A DNA stretch of 12,887 nucleotides from JAXDLH01 sp034666705 (lineage in GTDB: Bacteria; Chloroflexota; UBA6077; SHYK01), in assembly GCA_034666705.1 (NCBI GenBank), contig JAXDLH010000387.1, forward strand, positions 1 through 12,887. The letters are read 5' to 3'. The notes beneath the pieces are model-generated. The model saw only the letters and a list, made by a program, of their open reading frames with translations. It made no database searches and had not been told where the DNA came from. A program made the translations under genes and the position numbers. Positions 12,840 through 12,887 of this stretch are shown here, piece after piece. The number at the start of each line of letters is the position of its first letter. The first letter of the stretch is position 1.

Positions 12840-12887
12840 GGCGCCGGAACGCCACGATACGAATGAGCGTTTAAGAAGGCGGTCGAG

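Noticed and set aside
1..12887. tRNA, rRNA, CRISPR arrays, transposases, integrases, att sites
   Set aside because: None recognised on either strand; no direct-repeat arrays, no transposase-like proteins and no cloverleaf-like segments seen.

Overview
The window is about 12.9 kb of GC-rich bacterial chromosome, densely packed with genes on both strands and without tRNA, rRNA, CRISPR, insertion-sequence or phage genes. The mix of genes (Rho, a YchF variant, an SH3b-3D wall protein under a c-di-AMP riboswitch, a GAF/HD-GYP protein with a spacer, an LCP protein, GC-rich codon use, several GTG/TTG starts) suggests a Chloroflexota bacterium, perhaps near Thermomicrobia/Sphaerobacter. That placement comes from the look of the proteins and has not been tested by a search.

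Left part (1-1730): the last 157 codons of rho run in from the left edge. Convergent to it is a secreted SH3b-3D cell-wall protein with a leader of about 380 nt. The leader holds a sigma70-type promoter, a clearly recognisable ydaO/yuaA c-di-AMP riboswitch, and an intrinsic terminator directly after it: a c-di-AMP-controlled cell-wall remodelling gene.

Centre-left (1731-5004): three plus-strand genes form an envelope-glycan cassette: a GT2 glycosyltransferase that is probably leaderless, an LPG-synthase-type flippase-like membrane protein, and a GT-B glycosyltransferase. A convergent metallophosphoesterase overlaps the last of them by 17 nt at the 3' ends.

Centre-right (6092-9818): a 667-residue GAF/HD-GYP protein (likely c-di-GMP phosphodiesterase or sensor) has about 112 extra residues inside the HD-GYP domain. 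Its stop codon abuts that of a convergent YchF-family ATPase. A hotdog thioesterase is divergent from ychF.

Right part (9932-12839): an LCP (LytR-CpsA-Psr) envelope-assembly protein is translationally coupled by an ATGA overlap to a glutamate formimidoyltransferase, both on the minus strand. Divergent from them is an OmpR/PhoB-type response regulator, preceded by a short ORF with a strong ribosome-binding site.

The recurring theme is the cell envelope and its nucleotide-second-messenger control: c-di-AMP riboswitch, HD-GYP, wall-remodelling protein, LCP ligase and glycosyltransferases. I see no wholly new defence or mobile system. The best leads are the complete riboswitch-terminator architecture, the split HD-GYP domain, the short upstream ORFs overlapping gene starts, and the LCP/formimidoyltransferase coupling.
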